Assembly: GCA_039000515.1 (NCBI GenBank) | Contig: JBCFYV010000024.1 | Coordinates: 41,414,533 to 41,478,532, forward strand | DNA: 64,000 bases | Reading direction: 5' to 3' | Origin: Timema cristinae | Taxonomy: Eukaryota > Arthropoda > Insecta > Phasmatodea > Timematidae | Part shown: positions 10,709-22,756 of the stretch, one piece after another | How the letters are laid out: each line of letters begins with the position of its first letter | Position numbering within the stretch: position 1 is the stretch's first letter | Notes under the pieces: generated by a model | Told to the model about the DNA's origin: nothing | What the model saw: the letters and a program-made list of their open reading frames with translations, nothing else | The model's database searches: none | Program-made: the position numbers and the translations under genes

Positions 10709-11178
10709 CTAGATAGCTGTTGCCCGCGGCTTTGCTCGCTTGGAAGTTGATTATATACAAATACGAAAATATACATATGTATTTACAGATTAATTTAAAA
10801 TATTACGTTGATGACCATAACTTGACCTCAGATCAAAAATAATGCAAGTCCGATACAAACTTTCACCCCCTTTTTCATCCCTTATTAAATAAAATTTCCA
10901 AAATTCCTGAAACACGTATTTATTTGTTTTACGTCAATAACAGAAATACAAAATTTTGTTTATGTAACTTTCAAAATGACGGACTTTCATACATATTATC
11001 ATCCCCTATTTTGACCCCTTTGGGGTGGAATTTTCTAAAATCCTTTCTTAGTGGGTGCCTACATAACAAAATGAGTATACAGTCCGAATTTCAAGCTTGT
11101 AGCCTTGATAGTTTGCGCTCGGCGATGATGAATCAGTTCAGTCAGTCAGTCAGGACATGTTATTTTATAAGTATAGAT
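10709..11178 (+). mobile_element. Dispersed arthropod-type element (GCCCGCGGCTTTGCTCGC family)
   Basis: The 5' end TAGCTGTTGCCCGCGGCTTT is followed by two blocks with CTTTCACCCCC/TTTTTCATCCC and TTGACCCCTTTGGGGTGGAA, then AATCCTTTCTTAGTGGGTGC and an AGTCAGTCAGTCAGTCAGG run. From memory this layout is widespread in arthropod genomes as a non-coding repeat, probably a retroelement end; I cannot name the clade with certainty. Its 114-codon open frame is incidental. Confidence 0.55.
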
Positions 11179-11274
11179 TATAATCAGGAAACCCAAAATG
11201 CTAGTAGTCAGTTTATACATCCGATTAAGAAAGACACTAACTTTTTTTACAGTTATATAAATAAATAAATTGTT

Positions 11275-11305
11275 TTTAGCACCGCATCTTACTACCCGTT
11301 ATATA
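11275..11305 (-). mobile_element. Solo SINE tail remnant
   Basis: AGCACCGCATCTTACTACCC matches the reverse of the shared SINE tail; no body follows. Confidence 0.6.
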
Positions 11306-11534
11306 CTACTATAAAGTCACATGGCTGACTCACTCACTGACATTAATGTTGTAATGTCCCTGATTTGACCCTAAAGAAGATTTGAAAGCATTGACAATAT
11401 TTTCCTCTTAATTATTTATATATAGTTTTTATTTGAATTTTATATTTTATTACTTAGCGTTTAAAACAAGCCTGCTTCTAAATTATTCATATGTGATACT
11501 TACCAGATTCTAACTAGGAAATTACTAATTATTA

Positions 11535-11815
11535 GGTGACCTGGTGGTCTAGGGGTAAGGTGTCAGACTTCTGTGCTGGCGGCCGCGGTTCAATCCTCGG
11601 TCCCGGCACAAATTTATTTGATTACCAAACCCTTCCTTCACCTCTGACAAGGCATTTTGTGAATGTGGGGAATGCCAGGCCTCCACCGTGGTTCGGATTC
11701 CACGTTAAACTGTAGGTCCTCCATTTCACCTCACAATCACCCTACCATTACACATTAGTGTAAGTGCGTATAACCCGAACGGGTAGTAAGACGCGGTGCT
11801 AATAATAATAATAAT
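11535..11815 (+). mobile_element. SINE-A, near consensus
   Basis: Intact head with A box TGGTCTAGGGGTAAGG and B box GGTTCAATCC, full body, shared tail and AAT repeat. A 9-bp duplication TAATTATTA (11526-11534 and about 11815-11823) is likely but low-complexity. Confidence 0.9.
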
Positions 11816-11999
11816 AATTATTATTATTATAGTTATTATTATTATTATTATTATTTCTTGCTAAGTGCACGCCCTAATGTTAGGAGGCATCAGCTACTGT
11901 AACTAACTTCAGTGTGTGACGTAAAGTTGAGTCAAAATTAAAATGTTAAAGTATTTTAAAATTAACTTCCTGCTCTGAAACAACCCAGAACATTGGAGA

Positions 12000-12570
12000 T
12001 GTTCAATTCGAGGTAGTGTCCGGTTCTCGGCCATTCTATATGCTTCTATACGTTTTCACGAACTAAACACTTTAGTAAGTTCCATTGGACAGAGGTATAT
12101 CACGGGTGGTGTAATCTCAGAGCTTACTGCGATGTCAGTCATTGTCTCGGACGGACGTCTGTTAGGCGCTCGTCTAGATTATGTGCAACATGGTCGTTTT
12201 TCTATCCAAGCATCAATAATTATCATTTAATAAACCAATATCAAACTCTATCTGACGTTAGTTATTTCTATCATAAAAAGTGAGGCCCAATGTCAGAGTG
12301 ATAACTATTTTAAACGTAACAAATGATGAAAGAGCGGTACAATTAAACAAGTAAAAATCCCGTAATGTTATAAATGACTTCCAAACGTGGGAAATTTTAT
12401 CATCATAAATATTACGTAAGGTGGTAATTGGCGACCAACAGTGGACCAGCTATAAGAACATAACAATGGCGTCCAACTTGGGTCATAACAATTGGCGTCC
12501 AAAGGAAGACCGTTATGAGAACGTAATAAATGGCGGTTCAAACTTGGGACGTAACAATGTTTACCCACTT
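12000..12570 (+). mobile_element. Possible LTR-retrotransposon remnant (LTR end and leader)
   Basis: An AATAAA-bearing stretch near 12228 is followed by a unique leader. Near 12430-12550 come three variants of TGGCGACCAAC / TGGCGTCCAACTTGGG / TGGCGGTTCAAACTTGGG, each preceded by AACA-like bases. TGGCG(C/T)CCAAC-GGG strings are typical of LTR-element primer binding sites. No gag or pol ORF remains, so this is tentative. Confidence 0.3.
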
Positions 12571-12814
12571 ACAAATGAGCTAGAAACTTGAAATTAGGCA
12601 AACTTATAGCTTCTAGCCTGTAACCGACGGGAAAATTCTAAATTTAAAATTTTAACCCCCGAAAAAAATTCAAAATGGCGTAGCAACTTTAAAGTAGGTG
12701 CGGACCTTTCTTTGGAGATCTCTTGTGGCTAAACGGTAAGACCTATCAAAAAACGGCTCTAGAATTACATTAGCATACATCCACTTGCAAAGAAAACTCA
12801 TTGGGGGTCAAAGC

Positions 12815-13040
12815 GAGTTTGGAGCATACGCTTATATACTAATTACGTGTATGGCTTTAGGGATTAGGAAGGTTATAGTTGTTAGGAAGTATATCTGAAT
12901 TTTTTGAAGGGAGGATGGAAAACAATTTTGGAAAAACACTCAGTACACCCGACCAGAATCGAACCTCAATTTACCCGCAGTAGCAGCACACTAACCTACT
13001 GGGAAAGTAGTGCGTTAAATCACCCAGCCACCGAAATTGA
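12815..13040 (-). mobile_element. SINE-C, diverged
   Basis: Reversed body with ACACCCGACCAGAATCGAAC (reversed B box) and a reversed head ending CCAGCCACCGAA. The tail is partly lost. Confidence 0.7.
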
Positions 13041-13201
13041 TTTATAAACATTAATAAAATATATCAAATAAGTTACAGTTATTCAGATATCTAGGTAAAC
13101 GATCATTAATATGTTAGTAGTTGACGAGACGAGTATTTCTACGTAATAAACTTTGGTTCGGCGATTCCAAATGGCGGCGCTACGAGGCGTGTTAAGTTAG
13201 T

Positions 13202-13391
13202 GCTGTATGCACCTGGGGGGTTAGGCAACTCATCAATCTTCAGCGCGAAACAAGCGGATTGTGGCGTAAATGATTACTATTAACAGGTATCCACAAGGTA
13301 CCACCCATCGTGTGTGTCATAGGAGGGAGTGGCGGGGATTCTCGTGTTGGTTTGTGGGGTGTGTTGCCTAATTCTCCAGGTGCATACAGCG
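13202..13391. mobile_element. MITE with about 30-bp terminal inverted repeats
   Basis: Left end GCTGTATGCACCTGGGGGGT then TAGGCAAC; the right end read in reverse is CGCTGTATGCACCTGGAGAA then TTAGGCAAC. Total length is about 190 bp. No ORF; superfamily not assigned because the target duplication is unclear. Confidence 0.7.
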
Positions 13392-13499
13392 TCAACGTCC
13401 TCACAAGTTTATTATGTGTAAATACTTAGCTTGTCACCCCCTTACAACCTGTAAGATTTTTTTTACCTGGAGATCTGAATAACTCCTGTAAATTGTGTA

Positions 13500-13625
13500 A
13501 TTTGTTATGGTCACTTTTCAAATATGATATCAATATTTATGAAATTATACTAATAATAAAGTAAAATATTACCAATGTTGAAAAAAAAATTATTAATAGT
13601 TTATAAAAGTTATTTCCTAACAGAA
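13500..13625 (+). repeat. Dispersed family Y copy
   Basis: Blocks TTATGGTCACTTTTCAAATA, ATGAAATTATACTAATAATA, AGTAAAATATTACCAATGTT and TTATAAAAGTTATTTCCTAA follow the family order. Confidence 0.55.
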
Positions 13626-13629
13626 TCCT

Positions 13630-14050
13630 AATTAATGGGAAATCAGTTTTTAAAATTATACATACAATGGTTTTTTTTTGTCATTACTGATAGCATTATT
13701 ATTATTGTATATTTTAAATATGTAATATTTTGACACTGTAACGTTGGTATGAGAATCATCTTATTATGTTATTGATTTCCAAACTCTCACTAAAATGTAT
13801 CTACCATATATATTAATAAGTGAACATCTTCAAGAATTGCTTTTCGCTAATCATATATATTAGGCTTATTTATATAATATATACATAATATATTTATTAC
13901 GATTGTTTTTCATCATATAATTGTTATATTATAATTTACATTTTCTTACATCCATAACTGTTTCTAACCTGTGACAGTTTTTTATTCAAGCCATATAATT
14001 TCCACTACCGGCTTGCTAGGCTTGTCATAGTTTCATATGCCTTAAAATCT
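13630..14050. other. AT-rich intron sequence
   Basis: TA-rich with several ATATAT runs. Nothing recognised. Confidence 0.4.
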
Positions 14051-14054
14051 AACT

Positions 14055-14235
14055 CAGACTAGGACAGACACAACATCCAGTCCCCGGCCATTAATTCAGC
14101 AATGTGAAAGGGTAAACCCACATTTCACCAATTATTAATTTTTCAGCCATGCCGGAAATCGAACCGGGGACCCTCAATTAAGTAGACAGACAAGCTACCG
14201 ACTGTCCTAAGGTGTCGGATAATTTAAATTATTAT
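14055..14235 (-). mobile_element. SINE-D copy
   Basis: The minus strand carries B box GGTTCGATTTCCGG and a reversed A-box region (CGACACCTTAGGACAGTCGG), then the body GTAAACCCACATTTC and GGCCATTAATT. It matches the copy at 33322. Confidence 0.65.
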
Positions 14236-14239
14236 TGGA

Positions 14240-15130
14240 TTTAAAGATTAGAGTATACTTGGGATTGCTATTGAGGCCTATTGTTTACACTATATACAGT
14301 AGTTTTATATAAAACACAGGACATTAAACATATTAAAAATCAACAATGTAACCAGCAAAAAAAGAAGTGCACAGCCATTTACAATGACAAGTTTCATTTG
14401 TTTGCCAACTCATGTAATTGTGCTTTTACAGAACGTGATGTTGGATATTTGTTTGTGGTTTGTGGGGTGTCCTATTTTTTTGGTACTTAAAACGGATTAG
14501 ATGGCCAAAATGTGCTTTTTGTGTGTTTTACTGATTTATATTCAACATATATTCATAAATTCTAGTTGTTATTTTTGAGTTATGATTTCGCTCAAATAGA
14601 TCCTATTTTAATTTTGGTGCATTTAATTAATAATTATATTTTTATGTTAGAATGTATTTGTGTGTGTGTACAATTTTTTTTTTTAGATTTATATTAAAGT
14701 TAAAATTGCATTCAAATGCAACCTTATTTCGCGTCCCATGATAATATTGTAAAACATTAATAGTAATGGCTTGAGTTTTATTGGCAAAGTTTGGTTATAT
14801 GTGTAAATCATATTAATGTTTGAACTTTTAATAAAATAATTCTGCAATTACAATTTGATAATGGTAAACTAAAGTACATATTGGTGGGTATATCCCACTC
14901 CTAATGTTTTAAACTAATTCAAGATAGAATGAAAAACATATATTTGATTAAAACCTGGTTGAGTAGTTATTAATATTCTCTATTATTTTATTCATACTGT
15001 AATATGTTGCATATAATTTGACGTCCGTTTCGAACCATTTTACCTAACCAAGCCAAAGTCCGATTTTCATAGGAAGCCCGTTAATTGTAAACTTAAAACT
15101 CATTTTGCCACATTGGCAGAACTATATTAC
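14240..15130. other. AT-rich intron sequence
   Basis: A 69-codon open frame near 14281 has no ATG-led homology or codon bias. No repeat recognised. Confidence 0.4.
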
Positions 15131-15136
15131 AATTGA

Positions 15137-15381
15137 CCTGCTTCAGTGACTGCATGGTCTAAGGCATAACGCTCGCAATAAACTGGATCAGCTATGACTG
15201 GGAGATCGTTCTTTGATTCCGTTTGGGTGTAGTGAGGGTGGTTTTTCTTAAATGGTTTCCCCACTATTCCCACGTAAATGAGGGTACACTTCCTTCTAAA
15301 TGCAACCGTACTCACTCCTAACTCACTAACGTAATTAATACAAACGCATGTAAACTGAACAGGTATTAAAACGCGGTGCTA
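15137..15381 (+). mobile_element. SINE-C, diverged full-length copy
   Basis: Head TGCTTCAGTGACTGCATGGT and a weak B box (TTTGATTCCG), body GGTGGTTTTTCTTAAATGG, and a diverged shared tail AACAGGTATTAAAACGCGGT. Confidence 0.7.
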
Positions 15382-15892
15382 AAGGAAAAACAATGTATTT
15401 TCATTATTAGTCCGTTTAATTTATAATGTAAAGTTAAATTATACAATAATCCACAAGAAAGTATTGTTGGAAGCTTTTGATAAATTATTATTATTAATTT
15501 TTCTGTCTTTCGGCAAGTCAATTCCTACCTCTTATTAAATTACTCTATCCCTCAACTTTGCCCTTTATGACGTCATGCAGAAGACAGTTCCTCATAAGGA
15601 TTTGTTCGATCCAGTTTTCTTTGCAAACTAAGAGTCGCATCCTAACTGGTTCTCTTCTCACCCACTCTTCTTAGGATTTCTTCATTTGTCACCCTGTCTT
15701 TCCACCTGGTCTTCTCAAGTCTTCTCCATTATCACATTTCAAAGCTCTCAAAAATATTTACTCTCCATCTTCCTGAAAGTTCAAGTTTCTGCTTCATTCA
15801 GCACGATTCTCCAAATGTAGCATTTCATCACTTTTTTCCTCAGTTCCAAACTAAACTTGCTGGTCACAAGTAACCTCTTCTTGTTGATATTT

Positions 15893-16440
15893 AGGATATT
15901 TGTAAGGTACCCTTGGTGAGTTTTAGGAATTAGATATATAACCCTAAAATTAAGGGTAGTTTACTGATGGCATAATGAGAAATAATCGCTCTTCTCACAA
16001 TTCGCCTTTATGATTTTGATTAAATTTTGTATACAAGAACAGTTTAACATTACAAACAAAATGACAAATTATTCTCATCTTACCGTAAAAATTATTCATA
16101 GTTCTTTACATTAAAAACAGAAGTTTCAATTTTTTTTAAATCAAATCTCCGCAACAATTTCATACACGTAATAACTTAACATTGCTACAACTTTAAAATG
16201 ATATGTTATTTTTTTTATTTGAAATTTATTTTTGTAAAGCAAACAGAATCTAATCTATAAGCATATATAATTATATTATTCAGGTCTTTGAAATTTGAAA
16301 TTGATGGTTATGCTCTTTGGGAACAGAGACGCTCCTCATTTCTCAATGTTTCCGTCGCTGTATAAATTATTTCGATTTTTGCTCTTTGGTGGAGTGTTTC
16401 TAGCAACAATCCAGCTCATTTCGTTACTCCGATATTACAA
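15893..16440 (+). repeat. Dispersed family X copy
   Basis: Shares with 27520-28160 the ordered blocks TTAGATATATAACCCTAAAA, TTAAGGGTAGTTTACTGA, a GATTAAATTTTGTAT segment, TCTCCGCAACAA, and TGCTCTTTGGTGGAGTGTTT near its end. It is non-coding and unclassified. Confidence 0.6.
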
Positions 16441-16449
16441 GTTTATGGT

Positions 16450-17050
16450 CAATTTCTCAGTATTAAGATGAAAGAGAATCTATACTGTGCATCTTACCAT
16501 TTATTCAATTGTATAAAAAATGTTAAAATTTTGTAATGAATTTTTTTATTTCTGGAACATATATTTTGGCTTAAAATAATATTGTTTTATTATTGATTTA
16601 TTTTACAATGCCCCTTTTAAATAGTTTGTATTTAAAAAATAAGTTAAATAATTTTTAGGCACATATAAATGAAATTCGGGCAAAAATACATAACCAACTC
16701 AGAAAATGATATAAGAAGCTAGCCTTAAATAAACAACTTTCTTTGCAATGGAATGATTTAACCGAAAAGATTACAGCTCAATTTTCATATTAAGGGTCTC
16801 TTGGAAAATACATACACGATTTATTGTTGAGCAGAATTGATAAACTTTTAATATTTCATCAGTTTTATTTTAAAGGTACCTAATTATTAGGGGGCAGATT
16901 TTGCCCTAAATGCTTTTTTTATTCCTATGCTTTAAAAGTAGACTTTTTAGGTATAAGTTTATTTTCAATGATGCTTATGTAATTAAACATGTTTAAATGA
17001 TCACTTTTTATTTAATCCTTGGTTGAATATATGCTATGGGTTTGGTATAG
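16450..17050. other. AT-rich intron sequence
   Basis: No feature recognised apart from homopolymer runs. Confidence 0.4.
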
Positions 17051-17069
17051 CTTGAGAAAAATTAGCCGA

Positions 17070-17143
17070 TTATGATGTGGCCCTGCCATTAGACTGTTGG
17101 ATTCAATTGTGGCCCTCGGGCAATTTTAGGTTGGAAACCCCTG
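17070..17143 (-). mobile_element. hAT-type right end fragment
   Basis: The last bases read in reverse give CAGGGGTTTCCAACCTAAAA followed by TTGCCCGAGGGCC, a typical hAT MITE terminus (CAGGGGT-CCAA with a GGGCC block). No matching left end was found. Confidence 0.5.
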
Positions 17144-17879
17144 AGCTGTATCGTAATTTCTAAATGTGGTGAGATTTTCTCAATCTCCTCTCATATTTGT
17201 AGACAGCTAATGCCAAAATATAATATAATCCTACGTAATATACTCTTTAAGTTTTAATGCGATTTTTAAAACGAGATGGGTTTTAAATCCGCTCATAATG
17301 AATCGTCACTACTATTTTCAACTTTCAGAGATATGGATATGACATGACATACCGCATTACCCCTTTTTATTCCTTTCATGACGCAAACCTCTCTCACAAT
17401 TTTTTCCTCCCTCTCCTCATCAAATGAAGTCTTTTTAAAATGTTCTACCAGCGTATTTTTTTTTCATCCCCTTATTTTTACTCTTATCTGTGCTTAACCG
17501 ACGTGTACTTTTCTGAAATGAGTTGAAACTTTCTCAACTTTAATGTTTTATCTTTTAACCTACATCATTGTACTTTTTGTTACATTTTTCAGTTAATTAT
17601 TGAATACTTTTTTATTTTTTTTTAAATTATTGGTTTAAATTTTGTCTAAGTATAGTGTGTGGGATGATCCAAGGTCAAAAAATAAAACTTTTTTAATTAT
17701 TTTGTATAAAACATGATTTGGGGATATTTTTTCAAATAGATTTTTACAAATGTGTCACTGATAAAGTGTCGAATATACTTAAGGAATCTTAGTACACTTA
17801 TGTCACACAAGGTAGCCAGCCTTAAAATTTGAATTCCATTCTCAAGATTTTGATAAATTATATCTACATTTTATGACCT

Positions 17880-18300
17880 CCTGAAACTGAAAAAATTATT
17901 TTTGCACTGTCTGTCTGTCTGTCTGTATCTCAGCTTAAAGTTCAAACCCTTTTACCGATCGGGCTAAAGCTTCTTGGTATCTAGGATTTTCACAAGGCCT
18001 TTCCAGAAGAATTTTTGGAATTAGATATTCAGCCCTAGAATTAAGGATAGATTACTGAAGTAAAAAAAAAGACAAAATGGAGTTTCTTGAAATCTGAACT
18101 CACAATTTGATTAAAATTTGTATCTAGACACTGTTAAAATTATAAAAAAAACATTTAAATTTTCATTTTCCATGAAAATGACTTTGAGGGTACCTTACAT
18201 AAACATACATTTTCATATTGAATCATATTTCCGCAACTATTTGAGATAGGAAATAACTCATCATTATATAGATGTAGTACTATTAAAAATAAACAATTTT
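17880..18300 (+). repeat. Dispersed family X copy
   Basis: Begins with CTGAAACTGAAAAA and a GTCTGTCTGTCTGTCTG run, then ACCGATCGGGCTAAAGCTTC, TTAGATATTCAGCCCTAGAA and TTAAGGATAGATTACTGAAG. Confidence 0.6.
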
Positions 18301-18359
18301 TATTATAATATATATTTTTATAAAACAATTAGTTCCTTAGCTATATTTATTTATTTATA

Positions 18360-19560
18360 ATAAAATACTATATTTATATATTATTTATTTATATATATAT
18401 ATATTTATTTATGTCATAGTGATTTATATTACAAATTTAAATTTTTATATAAACATGTATTTGAGAATAAATTGTTATATAAATTAATAATGTTCTCTAT
18501 TTTATACATATTTATATTTACACACACAACACATACACATTTTAATACATTACATGACATAAAATTTAAATATTTATTGTTTGTTATAATCACATTATTT
18601 ATATTGTCTCTGCGTTACTTTTATTAACTATCTGACTTTGAATTTTGTCAGTATATATATAGGTTCTTTCCTAATGGTTCTCCTATTTCATGTCATAGTG
18701 ATTTGACATTTCACAAATTAAAACTCCTCTTTAACAAAAGCTGAAATCTATATTAAATTGTTGCATATTGGCATAATTAAATAAAATTTTCCTCTTTTTC
18801 TTTTTCAGTGTATTTATATTTTAAACACAACATACACATATACTTTATTCAATGTAATAAAAATTTATTATTCCAATTTATTGCTTATTGTTCCATAGGA
18901 TACACCGACCTTCGATCAAATTGTCCTCGTGTCACTTTGACATTAAAGGCTTGGTAGTGTTCTCAATTGGGTTATATGTAAGGTTCTTTCCTAATTTTCG
19001 ACTTCGAATTCAAATGATTTACATTTCACTAAAAACCTTAACTCATCCTAAAAATAGGCGGTAGTTCTCTATTAAAATTGTTTTCCCCATATATTGGCGG
19101 CTGGATTATCATTTTAAATAATTTTTTTTTCCATTTTCCTTTATTTTTTTTTTTCTGAAGTTTAAATTTGTTTTGATGTCTTTTCATAAAGAAGCTATTA
19201 TTTTTTATGTAATAAAACTCAATCTAGTTCACTTTGCAATGTTTATATCCAATATTGGAGAATTGATTGTTAAAGGATAGAATACGCGACCTTTCCAAAA
19301 TTTCTTCGAAATGTACTAAAGCTTTGAGTTTTTTTTTAAATTAGTTACTTGATAAACTTTTTATTTTTGTACTGAATTCAGACCCTATTATTATCTAAAA
19401 ACCTTATCTATTCACTCTGTTGAAAAATAGCGTTATGTTTCTATTAAGGAAACCCATTCGTTTTCCCGCGAATTGGCGGCTGGCTCTATGCATGTTCGTT
19501 TTATGAAGGTAACTTTTTTTTTTCTCTCGTGACACTGTTCACTTTCTTTTTGTTTGTTTT
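18360..19560 (+). repeat. Decayed tandem repeat, units about 280-385 bp
   Basis: Recurring landmarks: TGTCATAGTGATTT (18413, 18693), AGGTTCTTTCCTAAT (18661, 18981), TTGTT followed by ATATTGG (18758, 19079) and TTGGCGGCTGG (19101, 19486). The order is preserved in three to four diverged units. No coding potential. Confidence 0.5.
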
Positions 19561-19848
19561 TCTTGTAGAGTTATCAGAAGGACAAGTTTTGTGTTATGAC
19601 AAATTTGTGTTCTTTTCATGAGAGTCTAGGGTTCCATTTCGACAAAGTTATGGTAGGATGGAAAAGGACGCGAATTTATATGATGCATTTTGCAGTTTTT
19701 TATGCCAAAAAAAACTTTTTGTCTAAAAAAAAATAAAATCGCGTCAATTTATACCAATTATTTTTTTATCGACAGTAATCTAACAGTTTTTGAGTTTTTT
19801 TATGAATATAGTGACATTTGATCAAAACCTTGTTATTTTATTTTTTTA

Positions 19849-20096
19849 TTTAGCACCGTTCCTTACTAACCGCTCGGGTTATACACTTAACTACTAATTA
19901 CACCAATGGGTTAGGAATTAGAAAGGTTGAATAGAGAGGAAGTGAACCCGTATTTGCGTGGGAAGAAAATAGAAAACCATTAAGGAAAACTCACCCCAAG
20001 TTCAACTGTGGGAGATTTTAACCATGATACCCATCATCGGCAGTCTAGCTCAACACAAAACTAGTGCGTTAGCTAACTACGCTACTAAGGCGAGTC
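19849..20096 (-). mobile_element. SINE-B
   Basis: Reversed tail TTAGCACCGTTCCTTACTAA, body AGTGAACCCGTATTTGCGTG, and reversed head GCGTTAGCTAACTACGCTAC then TAAGGCGAG. Confidence 0.82.
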
Positions 20097-20227
20097 AGAC
20101 AGACTTGTTAAGTGAATAGATAAAGTTCTAGGATAGTTAAGTTACGTTATGCTCATAGCTTATTCAAAAACTGTTGATTAATACATGTAGAAAATTAATC
20201 TAAATTTATCTACTGAGGAAATATTAT

Positions 20228-20402
20228 ATGGCGGCCCTATGGTCTAAGGCGTCACAATCGCATTAGACAGCTGATGGTGAGAAATCCGGGATCTATTTCG
20301 GTCGAGTGTACTGATAATGGTGTTGATAAATGATTTGCACTCGTTAGAGTAATAAGTAAGGAGGCCTATAACCCGGGCTGGTAGTAATACGCGGCGCTAA
20401 TG
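20228..20402 (+). mobile_element. SINE-C with internal deletion
   Basis: Head GGCGGCCCTATGGTCTAAGG and the shared tail GTAGTAATACGCGGCGCTAA flank a body about 70 bp shorter than normal. Confidence 0.7.
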
Positions 20403-20416
20403 TTTTGTGTGGCCAA

Positions 20417-20685
20417 AACCCGCTTCGGTGTCCTTGCTAGCTAACGCGCTAGTTTCGTGTTAGCGAGACTGTTGAGGACGGGTAGATCGAGGTTCGAATC
20501 TTGCTCTGGTGAACTGGGTGTGGTTTTTTCCTAAATGGTTTCCCACTAGACATCCACGCAAATGTGGGCTCACTTCCTCTAGTTTCAACCTTCCTAATTC
20601 CTAACACATTAGTCTAATATTAGTAATTAAGCGTATAACCTGAACGGGTAGTAAGACGTGGTGCTAAGTATTATTATTTTGGCCA
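20417..20685 (+). mobile_element. SINE-B with target-site duplication
   Basis: Head CCCGCTTCGGTGTCCTTGCT, B box GGTTCGAATCTTG, and tail GTAAGACGTGGTGCTAAG. TGGCCAAAA at 20410-20418 recurs at 20690-20698. Confidence 0.85.
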
Positions 20686-20915
20686 AAAGACATTTTTTGT
20701 GACATAAATTGAAAAAAAAAAAAACCTTCCGTGATTCCTTCCAACTCACCTTAAGGGGGTTCTTATTTAAAGAGTACTACCTCGTTTTTAACAAATTTCA
20801 AAGCTTTCTATAACCACAATCCAATTTCCTATAATCTAATATTAGTCATTTCTATTATTTTTTTTCCTATTTTCTGTTGTATATTTTGAAAACCTATATT
20901 TTACATATTCTTTGA

Positions 20916-21580
20916 TATTCATTGCCGCATATACAAAAGTACGCCACCTAACCCTATATTGAGATAACTATCTCCACTCTACCTCATTACACCCTATCTC
21001 TATCTTGAGCTAGTTCTATCCAGTCCACCTCATTACACCCTATATTTATCTTGGGCCAGTTCTCTCCTGTCCACCTCATTACACCCTATCTCTATCTTGA
21101 GCTAGTTCTATCCAGTCCACCTCATTACACCCTATCTTATCTTGGCCAGTTATATCCAGTCCACCTCATTACACCCTATCTCTATCTTGGGCCAGTTATA
21201 TCCAGTCCACCTCATTACACCCTATATCTATCTTGAACTAGTTATATTCAGTCCACCTCATTACACCCTATCTTTATCTTGGGCCAGTTATATCCAGTCC
21301 ACCTCATTACACCCTATCTCTATCTTGAGCTAGTTCTATCCAGTCCACCTCATTACACCCTATCTTTATCTTGGGCCAGTTATATCTAGTCCACCTCATT
21401 ACATTCTATCTTTATATTGAGCTAGTTATATCCATTCCATCTCATTACACCATACTCCTATCTTGAGCTAGTTCTATTCAGTTCACCTCATTAGATCATA
21501 TCCCTATTTTGAGATAATTCTATCCAGTCTACCTCATTAAATCCTATCTTGAGATAGTTCTATCCCAGGTTCACTTAGTG
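20916..21580 (-). repeat. 46-bp minisatellite derived from the end of the family R ORF, inverted
   Basis: About 13 units with an exact 46-bp step (CATTACACCC at 20984, 21031 and so on). On the minus strand each unit carries the codons for CNEVDWIELAQDRDR. The array exits at 20916-20960 into codons reading RWRTFVYAAMNI, the terminal phrase of the retrotransposon ORF. The short open frames inside are products of the periodicity. Confidence 0.78.
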
Positions 21581-21589
21581 GCACTGAAT

Positions 21590-22415
21590 AGCCGCATTGA
21601 ACTGTTTAATGTAAAACCTTCCTTACTCAATACCGTTACCATAATAGCATACGTTGAGACTTATACCAAACAAATTGGTTAGTTAGGTTTAGCTATTTAT
21701 GAAATTTTTTATAAAATTCTTAAACTTCTCACTAACACCAATGTTTGAATCTTGTCTGGTGACATAAGCTTTTAGCTGCTCTGGTAAATATGACGAGAAA
21801 TAATGGTTGGTGTTCTGGAGAAAGAAAAAGAGACACGGAGACGTTAAAATGGGGGTAGTAGGTTGAACACGTGGAATTGTTACTGCATCACGTCCCAATC
21901 GTTAAACTTTAAGAGAGCTCAATCTTCCACTTTCCTCATGTACTCTTTTTATTTCCTTTCTTAGTACTATTTTCGTACTTCTTTTTTTTTTTTTCTATCC
22001 ACTATGTTAACCTAGGTCGTTGAGAAAAGCACCCGTTTCTATTGGATTTCTAATGGAATAATTTACTAGCGGAAAAGCAGGCATAAAGGATTCGCGTTAG
22101 AAGAACGGTTAATAAAGTACTTGACATAGATAACATTTTACTGTCTTTTTAATATCGTTTGATATTTTTATTTGGTATTATTATCATACTTTGTATCAAA
22201 CGGAACGTGTGAAGCTTTGAAATATCGAATTCAAAGTCTTAAGACCAATAATAATTATCCTTCGCTTCAACTTAAAGACATCTACAAAAATTCTCACATC
22301 TTCAAAACATTTTAAAAGAAGAATTAAACTTCGATATATAACGAGAAGATTTGAAATATCTCATTAAATATGAGCACATTTCAACACATGATTTTATAAC
22401 AGCCATTAAACCGTT
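21590..22415. other. Unassigned intron sequence
   Basis: AT-rich with short open frames of random composition. No repeat recognised. Confidence 0.4.
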
Positions 22416-22417
22416 TT

Positions 22418-22530
22418 TTTCTATCGCCGCGTCTTCCTATCCGTTTGGCCTAGACGCGTATTCTAATGAGTTAAGGATGCGGAAGGTTGAAATTTTAAGA
22501 AGTGCACCCGCTTTTGAGTCACCCTTTTTA
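22418..22530 (-). mobile_element. SINE tail-side fragment
   Basis: CGCCGCGTCTTCCTATCCGT and TGCGGAAGGTTGAAATTTTA then GTGCACCCGC match the reversed 3' half of SINE-B/C. Confidence 0.6.
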
Positions 22531-22756
22531 CGTACCCTTTTTAACTTTTTTTTATTTGACTTTTTACCAATTTTGTAATTTTTACTACTTTACCCTAAAC
22601 TATTTCTTTCAGGAAAAGCCGGGTACTTCATGCTAGTATTATTTAAAAAAAAACAAATTTTGACTTTGGCCTTACTTTTATCGCATGTTTCAAGCCTCGC
22701 TTCGCGTTATAAACGTGATCGTCGCTATTTCAAATAAGAACAGGGTGTCATAAGTA

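Noticed and set aside
11535..11610. tRNA genes at the heads of SINE-A, B and C
   Set aside because: Every copy is attached to a SINE body, has imperfect acceptor stems, and several have target-site duplications.
21051..21333. Two open frames in the 46-bp array on the + strand
   Set aside because: Antisense of the retrotransposon-derived repeat; the periodic peptide is an artefact.
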